Shown here in pieces: positions 7,429 to 14,898 of a stretch of DNA of 45,305 bases. The translations under genes were made by a program, and so were the position numbers. Location: the NCBI GenBank assembly GCA_031272155.1, contig JAISUI010000023.1:1-45305 (forward strand). Reading direction: 5' to 3'. The notes under the pieces were generated by a model. That model was not told the DNA's origin. It did no database searches and saw only the letters and a list, made by a program, of their open reading frames with translations. Source of the DNA: Tannerella sp. (lineage in GTDB: Bacteria; Bacteroidota; Bacteroidia; Bacteroidales; Tannerellaceae). Numbering within the stretch: the first letter of the stretch is position 1; every line of letters begins with the position of its first letter.

Positions 7429-9912
7429 ATGAGACGCGGGTATCTGTATATCTGTTTTTATTTCCTGCTATTTTTGTTGTCATGCAGGCCTGAAGCTCCT
7501 GTCACATCGGTGGTTACGATTGATATGGAAAAGCCTGTCATGCCGGTAAACGAAGCATTGTACGGTTTGTCGCTTGAAGAAATCAATCATGCCATAGACG
7601 GCGGCCTGTATGCCGAGTTGATACGCAACCGCAGTTTTGAGGAAGGCGTTGTTCCGGAAGGATGCCGCTACAATGCGGCGACGCATTGTCTTGAAACGCC
7701 GACGGGCTGGACCATTCCGTTCATCCCGCCGGATTCGTTGCCCGGCTGGCGTGTCTGTACGGATCATACGATGATGTTTCATGACACTAAAGAGCTGATA
7801 AACAAAGACAACCATCGTTCGCTGTGGGTCAGGGTAGGCCATTGGGGTGGCGAAGGTGGCATTGTAGCCGAAGGTTTCAACGGGATTCCTGTCCGCAAGA
7901 ATGAATCCTACCGCCTGTCGTTTTTCATCCGCGGGAGGCGTTATACGTCCGTGCGTGTCGGCCTTCGCGATTCGTCAGCCACCCGACGACTGAGCGACAC
8001 GCTGTTAGTCTATCCTTCCCATGAATGGATGCAGGTGAAACATACGTTTACCGCTACGGAAGACAATCCTCATGCGACGCTTGTATTCAAGGCGGATACC
8101 GGTACGTGGTTCAATTTGGACGTCGTTTCGCTTTTCCCGCCGACATGGAAAGAGCGTCCGAACGGTCTCCGTCCCGACTTGGCGGAAGCCTTAGCCGCCC
8201 TGCAGCCGAAGTTTATCCGTTTCCCCGGCGGGGCGTTTGCCGAAGGCTATTCGTTTGATATGATTCCGAAATGGGATGAAACGGTGGGGCCAATTGCGAC
8301 GCGGAAGCCGATGTGGAGTATCTGGGGCTATGGAACAACCAACGGCATGGGATTTCATGAGTATCTGCAACTGTGTGAAGATATGAAAGTTAATCCAATC
8401 TATGTAGTCAATTCCGGTGTGTTGAACCAGCGTTACGGTTCTGTCTATGTGGAATTGGGGAATATGACGCTAGGTGCGCAGCGCCTTCAGCAGGCGTTGG
8501 GTTATGCCAACTATGTGCCGTGGGATTCGGCGCAAGTCAGGCAGCGAACAGCAAACGGGCATCTTTCGCCATTCGGCCTGCAAACGGTAGAATTGGGTAA
8601 TGCCAACTTCGGATCACGGTATGCCCGTCGTTACCAGTATCTTCACGAGGCGGTAAAGAGCGCTTTTCCCCAGGTTCAACTGATTGGCACCGATACGCTT
8701 GCCACGATGCCCTGGCACGAAGACTGGATTGACAGTCACTTTATCGCCAATGAAAATTTTCTTACCGGCAATTATAATTGTTTTGATGAGGAGAATATAA
8801 CCATTCGTACGCCGATGCGTTTTGTCGGCGAGTTCGGTGCGGCCTGTTCGTCGGCCGGCGGTACATTGCAGGCGGCGGTAGGCGAAGCGGCATTCCTGAT
8901 AGGCGTAGAGCGTAATCCGATGAATGTGAAAGGGATAGCCTATTCGCCCATATTGGGGCGCTTGGATTATCCTGCGCACGGTGCGGCGGCGATTCAGTTT
9001 GACGGTACGCATCTTGTGAAAACGCCATCCTACTACATGATGGAGATGTTCGCCAAAAACCGGGGCGACCAGGTCGTTGTAACAAATGTACAGACGTATC
9101 GGAAAAATCTTGTGACCGGCGGCCGGTCGTCTGTCGTGACCGAAGGACATGCCTATGAAGTGGGGGATATGATGCTGAATGGTCGTCCTGCGCCGTTTGA
9201 TACCTTACGTCGTGAGCGGGTGTTTGCGAAACCGGTACTGCCGCGATGGTATCCGTCCGTTCCGTCGGCGCCTGAGGAGAATCGGGTCCGGTATGTTGTG
9301 CGGGGCGATTCAATGATGTATAACTGTGTTTTTTCGGTTAAAATCAAACCCGTACAAGTAAATGGCAACGAATTGCAGGTGCGCATACGCGACAACAGGC
9401 TGGAAGGCGAGCAAAGCGATTTTGTTGCGCTGAAAATCACGGACGGAAAGACAGCTGCGCTCTATCATTGCGCTGGTTCGGCCGAACGGCGGCTGTCCGC
9501 GCCGGTTCCCGTCGCGCTGGAAAACGGACAGTGGTACACGTTCAGGCTTGTGGCTGAAGACGAACGGATTGAGTGTTTCCTGAACGACAATCCGCTCGTC
9601 AGTGCCGTTACGTTAACCATTCCGTCTATCCTTGCGGTGGCAACGCTTGAGCAGGCCACAAACACATTGATCCTTAAGGTGGTAAATGCCACTTTCCATG
9701 AAGAATGGACGTCGTTTAGACTGGCCGGGAAGAGTATGGAATATGAGGCGGAAGTGATTCAGCTTGCCGGACGACCGGAAAGCCGCAATACCCTTACGTC
9801 TCCTGAGGCGATTGTGCCCGTCTATTCAACGCATCGCTTCTCCGTTCAGCCACCTGCGAAATATGTTTTTCCGCCTCAATCCATTACGATTATGCGGCTG
9901 AAGGTGAAGTGA
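7429..9912 (+). CDS. GH51-family alpha-L-arabinofuranosidase-like lipoprotein, acid/base residue missing
   Basis: 827 residues. The lipobox LLSC anchors Cys19. Residues about 35-245 combine the GH51 N-terminal segment (NHAIDGGLYAELIRNRSFEE) with a CBM4/9-like insert. The barrel follows (FIRFPGGAFAEGYS, WGYGTTNGMGFHEYLQLCED). Residues about 620-760 look like a LamG/concanavalin-like insert, and the arabinofuranosidase C-terminal sheet closes the protein. Active GH51 enzymes end strand 4 with Gly-Asn-Glu, the acid/base. Here it is ELGNANFG, with Ala392 (GCC, 8602-8604). The nucleophile is kept as E468 in FVGEFGA. The enzyme may therefore be inactive, binding-only or altered. It is transcribed divergently from SusC and converges on the GH109-type gene with only 4 bases between stops. 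Confidence 0.9.
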   Translation: MRRGYLYICFYFLLFLLSCRPEAPVTSVVTIDMEKPVMPVNEALYGLSLEEINHAIDGGLYAELIRNRSFEEGVVPEGCRYNAATHCLETPTGWTIPFIPPDSLPGWRVCTDHTMMFHDTKELINKDNHRSLWVRVGHWGGEGGIVAEGFNGIPVRKNESYRLSFFIRGRRYTSVRVGLRDSSATRRLSDTLLVYPSHEWMQVKHTFTATEDNPHATLVFKADTGTWFNLDVVSLFPPTWKERPNGLRPDLAEALAALQPKFIRFPGGAFAEGYSFDMIPKWDETVGPIATRKPMWSIWGYGTTNGMGFHEYLQLCEDMKVNPIYVVNSGVLNQRYGSVYVELGNMTLGAQRLQQALGYANYVPWDSAQVRQRTANGHLSPFGLQTVELGNANFGSRYARRYQYLHEAVKSAFPQVQLIGTDTLATMPWHEDWIDSHFIANENFLTGNYNCFDEENITIRTPMRFVGEFGAACSSAGGTLQAAVGEAAFLIGVERNPMNVKGIAYSPILGRLDYPAHGAAAIQFDGTHLVKTPSYYMMEMFAKNRGDQVVVTNVQTYRKNLVTGGRSSVVTEGHAYEVGDMMLNGRPAPFDTLRRERVFAKPVLPRWYPSVPSAPEENRVRYVVRGDSMMYNCVFSVKIKPVQVNGNELQVRIRDNRLEGEQSDFVALKITDGKTAALYHCAGSAERRLSAPVPVALENGQWYTFRLVAEDERIECFLNDNPLVSAVTLTIPSILAVATLEQATNTLILKVVNATFHEEWTSFRLAGKSMEYEAEVIQLAGRPESRNTLTSPEAIVPVYSTHRFSVQPPAKYVFPPQSITIMRLKVK

Positions 9913-9916
9913 TGCT

Positions 9917-11323
9917 TTACCCGTGTAAAACCGTTTTCATGTCAATCACCGGCAGCGGTTCATAGTTTTTCCATTCGCCGCGTGTGAAGTCGGGAATCGC
10001 TACCGAAGCGCTCCTGTTAAGCACCGAACGTTCGGTCAGTTCAACCAGCGACGACCATGCTGCACCGTCGTAAACCGACTGGTCGAGCGGATAACCGTTT
10101 TTCAAACAGTAAATCAGTCGCCAATCCATGATAAAGTCCATTCCGCCGTGTCCGCCGATTTTCTTCGCCTGTTCGCCGATGTATTTGGCTAACGGATGTT
10201 CGTATTTAGCCAGCGTTTCCGTCTGGGCATCCTCGGAAAGGAAGGCTTCGCCCTTATCAAATGTCTCAAGCGCAATCTTTTCAAACGGCCATTTGACTGC
10301 CATGCCTTTTGTTCCCTGGATATAATGGATGCGGGAATAGGGATGAGGCGTGGATGTATCGTGCTGAACCATAATGGATTTACCATTGACGGTATGGATA
10401 ATGGTCGTGTTCATGTCGCCTAATTTATAGCGTTGCGACTGGGTGATCCGCTCGTCGTCTTTGAGGTGCTCTTTCGCCCATTCCTGCATACTGAACTGGT
10501 TGCTTGAAACCGACGACAGGTATTCCATCCGGTCGCCGCGATTGATGCCCATGATTTGCGCCACGGGTCCCAAACCGTGTGTGGGATAGGGATTTCCGGT
10601 ATGGTACTTGCTGTACTCAAGTCGCCAGTGTTTGTAATATCCGTTGAATTTGGCTTCGGTGAGCGTGTGGTTGTAAGCGCCTTCACCGTGCACCAACTCG
10701 CCGAAAACGCCTTGCCGCGCCATATTGAGCGTGGCCAACTCAAAAAAGTCGTAGCAGCAGTTTTCAAGCATCATGCAATGCAATTGTTTTTCTTCGGCCT
10801 TGTCCACCAGCGCCCAGCAATCGGCAACAGTCAATGCCATAGGCACTTCCATGACAGCATGTTTCCCGCAGTCCAGCGCATACAGCGCGATGGGTACATG
10901 GAGTTCCCAGGGTGTTGCATTGTAAACCAAATCAATATCGTCGCGCTCACACAATTTTCGCCAATCTTCTTCTTTGGAATAGACAGCCGCCTCTTTGCGT
11001 CCGTTCTTTTTCAGCGTTTTCTGGGCGCTTTCGATTCGTTCGGGCAGCAGGTCGCATAAAGCGACAATTTCCGTTCCTTCGATATGGCTGAGCCTGTCCA
11101 CAGCACCTCCGCCACGTCCCAGACCAACGATCCCTATTCGCACTTTAGGGATAGGTTTGCAGCGAAGTCCCAGTACGGATTTCCCTTTTCTCGGGGGCGT
11201 TTCGTCGTCCGGCAGGGAAGACGAAATCCCTTTGTTTGCGCCGGCCGCCTGCATATTGTTGCCCATCAAAGCAACGGCGCCTCCGGCAAGTGATGTTTTG
11301 AAAAATTGCCTTCTGTTTATCAT
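9917..11323 (-). CDS. Gfo/Idh/MocA-fold protein of the GH109 type (Tat-exported)
   Basis: 468 residues. The N-terminus MINRRQFFKTSLAGGAVALM is a twin-arginine signal. The Rossmann motif IGIVGLGRGGGAV (residues 63-75) binds NAD. The segments MMLENCCYD, NGYYKHWRLEYSKYHTGNPY, PTHGLGPVAQ and INRGDRMEYL are the signature of GH109, whose founding members are NAD-dependent alpha-N-acetylgalactosaminidases that act by an oxidation/elimination mechanism. The HGLGPV histidine and YYKHWR tyrosines are intact. Many GH109-like proteins are not N-acetylgalactosaminidases, so the substrate is open. It is convergent with GH51. I found no clear -7 element upstream. Confidence 0.85.
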   Translation of the reverse strand: MINRRQFFKTSLAGGAVALMGNNMQAAGANKGISSSLPDDETPPRKGKSVLGLRCKPIPKVRIGIVGLGRGGGAVDRLSHIEGTEIVALCDLLPERIESAQKTLKKNGRKEAAVYSKEEDWRKLCERDDIDLVYNATPWELHVPIALYALDCGKHAVMEVPMALTVADCWALVDKAEEKQLHCMMLENCCYDFFELATLNMARQGVFGELVHGEGAYNHTLTEAKFNGYYKHWRLEYSKYHTGNPYPTHGLGPVAQIMGINRGDRMEYLSSVSSNQFSMQEWAKEHLKDDERITQSQRYKLGDMNTTIIHTVNGKSIMVQHDTSTPHPYSRIHYIQGTKGMAVKWPFEKIALETFDKGEAFLSEDAQTETLAKYEHPLAKYIGEQAKKIGGHGGMDFIMDWRLIYCLKNGYPLDQSVYDGAAWSSLVELTERSVLNRSASVAIPDFTRGEWKNYEPLPVIDMKTVLHG

Positions 11324-11518
11324 GACTACATTAATATATATAAGTTAGTAAATTCTCGTATTCGGCATTATACGCTTTTATATGCTTCAAATATTCAAAA
11401 AAAAATATCATATAATCAAATTTTTGGACGGGAATATTAAACAAATTCCGGAAAAGTCCGCATTTTATTCATGAATGGTGCGATGAACGAAAACAAAACG
11501 CCGGTTGGCATGTATTTT

Positions 11519-11551
11519 TTTGTGGAAAGCATAAAGGGCTGTATATCTTTG
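11519..11551 (+). promoter_or_regulatory. distal promoter upstream of the tRNA cluster
   Basis: -33 TTTG (11519-11522), a 21-bp spacer and -7 TATCTTTG (11544-11551). The next gene downstream is tRNA-Gly at 11675, so this may be a second start for the tRNA operon or drive a short unannotated RNA. Confidence 0.5.
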
Positions 11552-11609
11552 AAATGCGCATGCGGGAGTTTGTTTTTTTTAAATTGCAGCAAAAAATAAT
11601 CCCGAAAGA

Positions 11610-11640
11610 TTTGTTGTTATCAAAAAAAACGCTACCTTTG
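11610..11640 (+). promoter_or_regulatory. proximal promoter of the tRNA cluster
   Basis: -33 TTTG (11610-11613), a 19-bp spacer and -7 TACCTTTG (11633-11640), followed by CGCCC. The start point would fall about 28 bases before tRNA-Gly. Confidence 0.75.
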
Positions 11641-11674
11641 CGCCCGTTATTTGCGAAAGCAAGAAAATACTGTC

Positions 11675-11747
11675 GCGGAAATAGCTCAGTTGGTAGAGCA
11701 TAACCTTGCCAAGGTTAGGGTCGCGGGTTCGAGTCCCGTTTTCCGCT
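11675..11747 (+). tRNA. tRNA-Gly (GCC)
   Basis: 73 bases that fold into a full cloverleaf. The acceptor stem pairs GCGGAAA with TTTCCGC, the anticodon loop is TTGCCAA (anticodon GCC, glycine), and the T arm is GCGGG-TTCGAGT-CCCGT. CCA is not encoded. Confidence 0.96.
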
Positions 11748-11750
11748 CTG

Positions 11751-11818
11751 GATTTTAGATGTATGATTTTGGATTTGGAATTTTGACGCCTTAAATCATC
11801 AATCAAAAATCGTAAATC
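11751..11818. repeat. imperfect inverted repeat between two tRNA genes
   Basis: Two 26-base arms (11751-11776 and 11793-11818) pair at 19 of 26 positions. Both are built from GATTT/AAATC words. The hairpin would separate tRNA-Gly from tRNA-Leu in the precursor transcript, so it may serve processing or be a small intergenic repeat element. Confidence 0.45.
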
Positions 11819-11832
11819 AGGAATGAAGGAAA

Positions 11833-11915
11833 GCCCAGGTGGCGGAATTGGTAGACGCGCTCGTTTCAGGTGCGAGTGGTTCATAGCCGTGCAGGTTCGA
11901 GTCCTGTTCTGGGCA
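11833..11915 (+). tRNA. tRNA-Leu (CAG)
   Basis: A class II tRNA with a long variable arm. The acceptor stem pairs GCCCAGG with TCTGGGC (one G-U), the D arm contains GGCGGAATTGGTAGAC, and the anticodon loop TTCAGGT gives anticodon CAG. The T loop is TTCGAGT. It is 85 bases past tRNA-Gly in the same orientation. Confidence 0.95.
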
Positions 11916-11931
11916 CCCCTATTCTATGAAT

Positions 11932-12015
11932 GCGCAGGTGGTGGAATTGGTAGACACGCTACTTTGAGGGGGTAGTGCCGGTAACGGTGTGTGAGTTCAA
12001 ATCTCATCCTGCGTA
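11932..12015 (+). tRNA. tRNA-Leu (GAG)
   Basis: A class II tRNA directly after tRNA-Leu(CAG). The acceptor stem is GCGCAGG with CCTGCGT, giving a G1-U72 closing pair. The anticodon loop TTGAGGG gives anticodon GAG, and the variable arm is long (GTGCCGGTAACGGTGT). The T loop is TTCAAAT. The pair of leucine tRNAs probably arises from one transcript. Confidence 0.93.
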
Positions 12016-12097
12016 CAAAAAAAGAAATAAAAATAATTAGTTACAATAGCAAATAAGGGCTGCAGTTGAAAAAAAACGGAGCAAAATAAGCGTAAAG

Positions 12098-12129
12098 TTT
12101 GCGCAGATAAAAAAATATGCTTACCTTTG
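12098..12129 (+). promoter_or_regulatory. promoter of rpmB-rpmG-DUF4295
   Basis: -33 TTTG (12098-12101), exactly 20 bp, and -7 TACCTTTG (12122-12129), followed by CGCCC. The rpmB ATG is 30 bases downstream. Confidence 0.88.
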
Positions 12130-12158
12130 CGCCCTGATTTGAAAAAAATAGAAAAGCG

Positions 12159-12395
12159 ATGTCTAAAATTTGTCAGATTACCGGAAAGAAAGCGATGGTA
12201 GGCAATAATGTAGCCCACTCGAACAAGCGGACAAAACGTAAATTCAACGTCAATTTGTTTGCGAAGAAATTTTATTGGGTAGAGCAGGATTGCTGGATAG
12301 ACCTGAACGTGTCGGCCGCAGGATTGCGACTGATTAACAAAATAGGATTGGACGCTGCCTTGAAATCGGCGTTAGATAAAGGCTATTTAATCTAA
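12159..12395 (+). CDS. rpmB: large-subunit ribosomal protein bL28
   Basis: 78 residues, normal length. It begins [20 protein letters not shown] and contains [14 protein letters not shown] and [18 protein letters not shown], all typical of bL28. The protein lacks the paired Cys-X2-Cys zinc motif seen in some bL28 forms, so it is the zinc-free type. First gene of a three-gene ribosomal operon with its own promoter at 12098-12129. Confidence 0.97.
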   Translation: MSKICQITGKKAMVGNNVAHSNKRTKRKFNVNLFAKKFYWVEQDCWIDLNVSAAGLRLINKIGLDAALKSALDKGYLI

Positions 12396-12397
12396 GT

Positions 12398-12404
12398 AAG
12401 GAGG
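12398..12404 (+). promoter_or_regulatory. perfect Shine-Dalgarno sequence before rpmG
   Basis: AAGGAGG lies 7 bases before the rpmG ATG. This is unusual because most Bacteroidetes genes do not use a Shine-Dalgarno sequence and the ribosome is reported to sequester its anti-SD. Confidence 0.8.
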
Positions 12405-12411
12405 AAAAGAA

Positions 12412-12600
12412 ATGGCTAAGAAAGTAAAAGGGAACAGAGTACAGGTGATACTCGAATGTACGGAACATAAAGAAAGCGGACTGCCAGGCATGTCGCGCTA
12501 CATCACGACGAAGAACAGGAAAAATACAACCCAGCGGTTGGAACTCAAAAAGTATAATCCTGTGCTGAAAAAAGTAACTTTACATAAAGAAATTAAGTAA
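12412..12600 (+). CDS. rpmG: large-subunit ribosomal protein bL33
   Basis: 62 residues ([52 protein letters not shown]). Only one cysteine is present, so this is a zinc-free bL33. It starts 16 bases after rpmB and has a perfect AAGGAGG at the standard distance, which fixes the start. bL33 sits near the ribosomal E site. Confidence 0.97.
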   Translation: MAKKVKGNRVQVILECTEHKESGLPGMSRYITTKNRKNTTQRLELKKYNPVLKKVTLHKEIK

Positions 12601-12614
12601 TAGGAGATTGAATC

Positions 12615-12767
12615 ATGGCAAAAAAAGCGGTTGCAACATTTAAGAAAGGCGAAGGCCGGACGTATTCCAAAGTAATCAAGATGGTTAAATCGCCCAAAAC
12701 GGGAGCCTACATCTTTCAGGAAGAGATGGTTCCAAACGATGACGTAAAAGATTACTTTGCAAAGTAA
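12615..12767 (+). CDS. DUF4295 small ribosome-associated protein
   Basis: A 50-residue protein (MAKKAVATFKKGEGRTYSKV..., ending VKDYFAK). It is highly basic at the N-terminus and matches the Bacteroidetes-restricted family DUF4295 (PF14128), which is nearly always encoded after bL28 and bL33. The location and charge indicate a large-subunit ribosomal protein. I recall that an extra protein was described in a Flavobacterium ribosome structure, and this may be it, but I cannot confirm the name. AGGAG lies at 12603-12607, 7 bases before the ATG. A terminator follows at 12799-12835. Confidence 0.88.
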   Translation: MAKKAVATFKKGEGRTYSKVIKMVKSPKTGAYIFQEEMVPNDDVKDYFAK

Positions 12768-12798
12768 GAAATTGTACTGAATGCTATAATCTAACTTG

Positions 12799-12835
12799 CT
12801 CTCGTTCATTGAGATATGAACGAGAGTTTTTTTTT
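12799..12835 (+). terminator. intrinsic terminator of the rpmB operon
   Basis: An 11-bp perfect stem (12799-12809 with 12816-12826) around a 6-base loop, followed by nine T (12827-12835). It is a textbook Rho-independent terminator, 31 bases after the DUF4295 stop. Confidence 0.95.
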
Positions 12836-12846
12836 GTTCCATTTTT

Positions 12847-12878
12847 TTTGGACGAAGACAAAAAAAACACTATTTTTG
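12847..12878 (+). promoter_or_regulatory. promoter of the dnaN operon
   Basis: -33 TTTG (12847-12850), exactly 20 bp, and -7 TATTTTTG (12871-12878), 54 bases before the dnaN ATG. It sits directly behind the ribosomal terminator. Confidence 0.85.
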
Positions 12879-12932
12879 TTCGTTTTCTAAGAAAGGAAAA
12901 AAAGATAATAATAACCATAAAATATTGATTAT

Positions 12933-14057
12933 ATGAAATTTGATGTATCAAGTTCCGCATTATTAATGCGTCTGCAATCCATTAGTAAGGTGATTGCATC
13001 TAAAAATACGTTGCCGATTTTGGACAGCATCCTGTTTGAGTTGGAAGGAAATAACCTGAGGCTTACCGCGTCGGACGTTGAAACCCGTTTAGTTACTTCC
13101 GTTGAGGTGGTAAATACGCAGGGTAACGGTGATTTTGCCATATCGGCGAAACTCCTTCTCGAATCGTTGAAAAAACTTCCGGAGCAACCGTTAACGTTTG
13201 ATATTAACGATGATAGCCTGGAGATTTTCATCTATTTTGAGAACGGGAAGTATAATTTTATCGGCCAGAAAGCCGATACGTATCCCCAATCTAAGCCATT
13301 GGGTGAAAGCGCTATTACGATATCGCCGTCTTCGGAGGTGCTGCTGAATGGCATCAGCCGCACCCTGTTTGCATCGGCAGACGATGAACTGCGTCCGGTG
13401 ATGAATGGTATCTACTTTGATATTCAGACAGATAAACTTACGTTTGTTGCTTCTGACGGTCATAAGTTGGTGCGCGTAAGCAATGATACCGTAGCGTTGG
13501 ACGGCCGCGCTGCGTTTATATTGCCTAAAAAACCGGCTAACCTGTTGAAAACCTTGCTGCCTAAAACAAGCGAACCGGTTAAAATTCAGTTTGATGACAA
13601 CAACGCGATCGTGACTACAGAAACGTTTGAGATGGTATGTCGGCTGATAGAAGGGCGTTATCCGAACTATAATAGCGTCATCCCGCAGGATAACCCTAAC
13701 AAGGTGACGATTGAACGAGTCCCGTTCCTGAATGCGCTGGAACGTGTTTCGGTCTTTTCCAATCCGGCCAGCAGCTTGGTTAAGTTGCAGTTGCAGAATG
13801 ATTTGATTGTAGTTTCGGCACAAGATATAGACTTTTCTACCTCGGCGGAAGAAAAGATTGCATGTCAATATAGTGGAGATGAATTGAGTATTGGTTTCAA
13901 AGGTACGTTCCTGATTGGTATCCTGGAAAATATCAACGCTGATGAGATCGTGTTCTCGCTGGCTGATCCTTCGCGCCCGGGCGTGGTGGTGCCTGTGGAA
14001 AACGAGGAGCACGAAGACTTGTTGATGCTGTTGATGCCCATGGTATTAAACTATTAG
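12933..14057 (+). CDS. dnaN: DNA polymerase III subunit beta (sliding clamp)
   Basis: 374 residues, normal length, with the three repeated clamp domains. Recognisable segments are SKVIASKNTLPILDSILFEL (domain 1), GISRTLFASADDELRPVMNG (domain 2) and IEGRYPNYNSVIPQDNPNKV (domain 2/3 border). It ends in LLMPMVLNY, close to the usual Met-Pro-Met-Arg-Leu C-terminus that lines the partner-binding pocket. The clamp encircles DNA and tethers the polymerase. First gene of a plus-strand operon: dnaN, exonuclease, coaBC, DUF4835, recN, rlmB, ridA. Confidence 0.98.
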   Translation: MKFDVSSSALLMRLQSISKVIASKNTLPILDSILFELEGNNLRLTASDVETRLVTSVEVVNTQGNGDFAISAKLLLESLKKLPEQPLTFDINDDSLEIFIYFENGKYNFIGQKADTYPQSKPLGESAITISPSSEVLLNGISRTLFASADDELRPVMNGIYFDIQTDKLTFVASDGHKLVRVSNDTVALDGRAAFILPKKPANLLKTLLPKTSEPVKIQFDDNNAIVTTETFEMVCRLIEGRYPNYNSVIPQDNPNKVTIERVPFLNALERVSVFSNPASSLVKLQLQNDLIVVSAQDIDFSTSAEEKIACQYSGDELSIGFKGTFLIGILENINADEIVFSLADPSRPGVVVPVENEEHEDLLMLLMPMVLNY

Positions 14058-14067
14058 ACGAAGGCCG

Positions 14068-14838
14068 ATGGAGTTAAAATTAGCCAATCCGCTGGTGTTT
14101 TTTGATCTGGAAACGACAGGGGTTAATATCAGCAAAGACCGGATCGTAGAAATTTCAATCCTGAAAGTCTATCCAAACGGGAAGGAGGAAAGTAAAACGC
14201 GCCGGATTAACCCAGAGGTGCCAATTCCACCGGAGGCGACTCAAATACACGGCATTACCGATGAAGATGTTAAAGATTGTCCGACATTCAAGGCGATAGC
14301 CAAATCGCTTGCCGCCCAGATTGAAGGATGTGATCTGGCGGGTTTTAACTCTAACCGGTTTGATATCCCCTTGCTGGCGGAAGAGTTTCTGCGTGCAGGA
14401 GTGGATATTGATTTGAACAAAAGGAAGTTGGTGGATGTGCAGACCATTTTCCACAAGATGGAGCAACGCACTCTTTCGGCGGCCTACAAATTTTATTGCG
14501 ACAGAGACCTCGATCATGCCCACAGCGCCGAAAGCGATACGAAAGCAACGTATGAAGTATTGAAAGCTCAATTGGATAAATATCCTGAATTGCAGAATGA
14601 TATCAAATATATTGCCGAGTTTTCGAGTTTTACAAATAACGTGGATTTTGCAGGCCGGATGATATACAACGAGAAAGGGGAAGAAGTGATTAACTTCGGC
14701 AAATATAAAGGTCGGTTGGTGAAGGACGTATTAAGTTTTGATCCAAGTTATTATTCATGGGTGATGAATGGCGATTTCACCCTGAATACGAAGAAAATGC
14801 TGACGGAGATCAGGTTGCGGGCTGCACGGGGAAAATAA
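14068..14838 (+). CDS. DnaQ-like 3'-5' exonuclease with C-terminal DUF3820-like domain
   Basis: 256 residues. The DEDDh active site is complete: D13 and E15 in FFDLETTG, D99 in NRFDIPLL, H152 and D157 in AHSAESDTKAT. Residues about 208-240 (INFGKYKGRLVKDVLSFDPSYYSWVM) form the small ExoX/DUF3820-like domain. The gene starts 10 bases after dnaN. It is an exonuclease of the epsilon/ExoX type; whether it proofreads for Pol III or works in repair cannot be decided here. The neighbourhood of dnaN fits either role. Confidence 0.9.
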   Translation: MELKLANPLVFFDLETTGVNISKDRIVEISILKVYPNGKEESKTRRINPEVPIPPEATQIHGITDEDVKDCPTFKAIAKSLAAQIEGCDLAGFNSNRFDIPLLAEEFLRAGVDIDLNKRKLVDVQTIFHKMEQRTLSAAYKFYCDRDLDHAHSAESDTKATYEVLKAQLDKYPELQNDIKYIAEFSSFTNNVDFAGRMIYNEKGEEVINFGKYKGRLVKDVLSFDPSYYSWVMNGDFTLNTKKMLTEIRLRAARGK

Positions 14839-14898
14839 ATGTCAATCCGTTTCCTGCGTTGATGGGAGCGCCGAATGTGAATTAATATCAGGTAATCA

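Larger units (their letters stand above)
11324..11674. other. intergenic region with tandem promoters for the tRNA cluster
   Basis: 351 AT-rich bases between the GH109-type gene and tRNA-Gly, with no open frame I can support. It contains two plus-strand promoters, at 11519-11551 and 11610-11640. Confidence 0.6.

Noticed and set aside
13191..14012. 273-codon minus-strand frame opposite dnaN
   Set aside because: Shadow of dnaN, with no recognisable domain.
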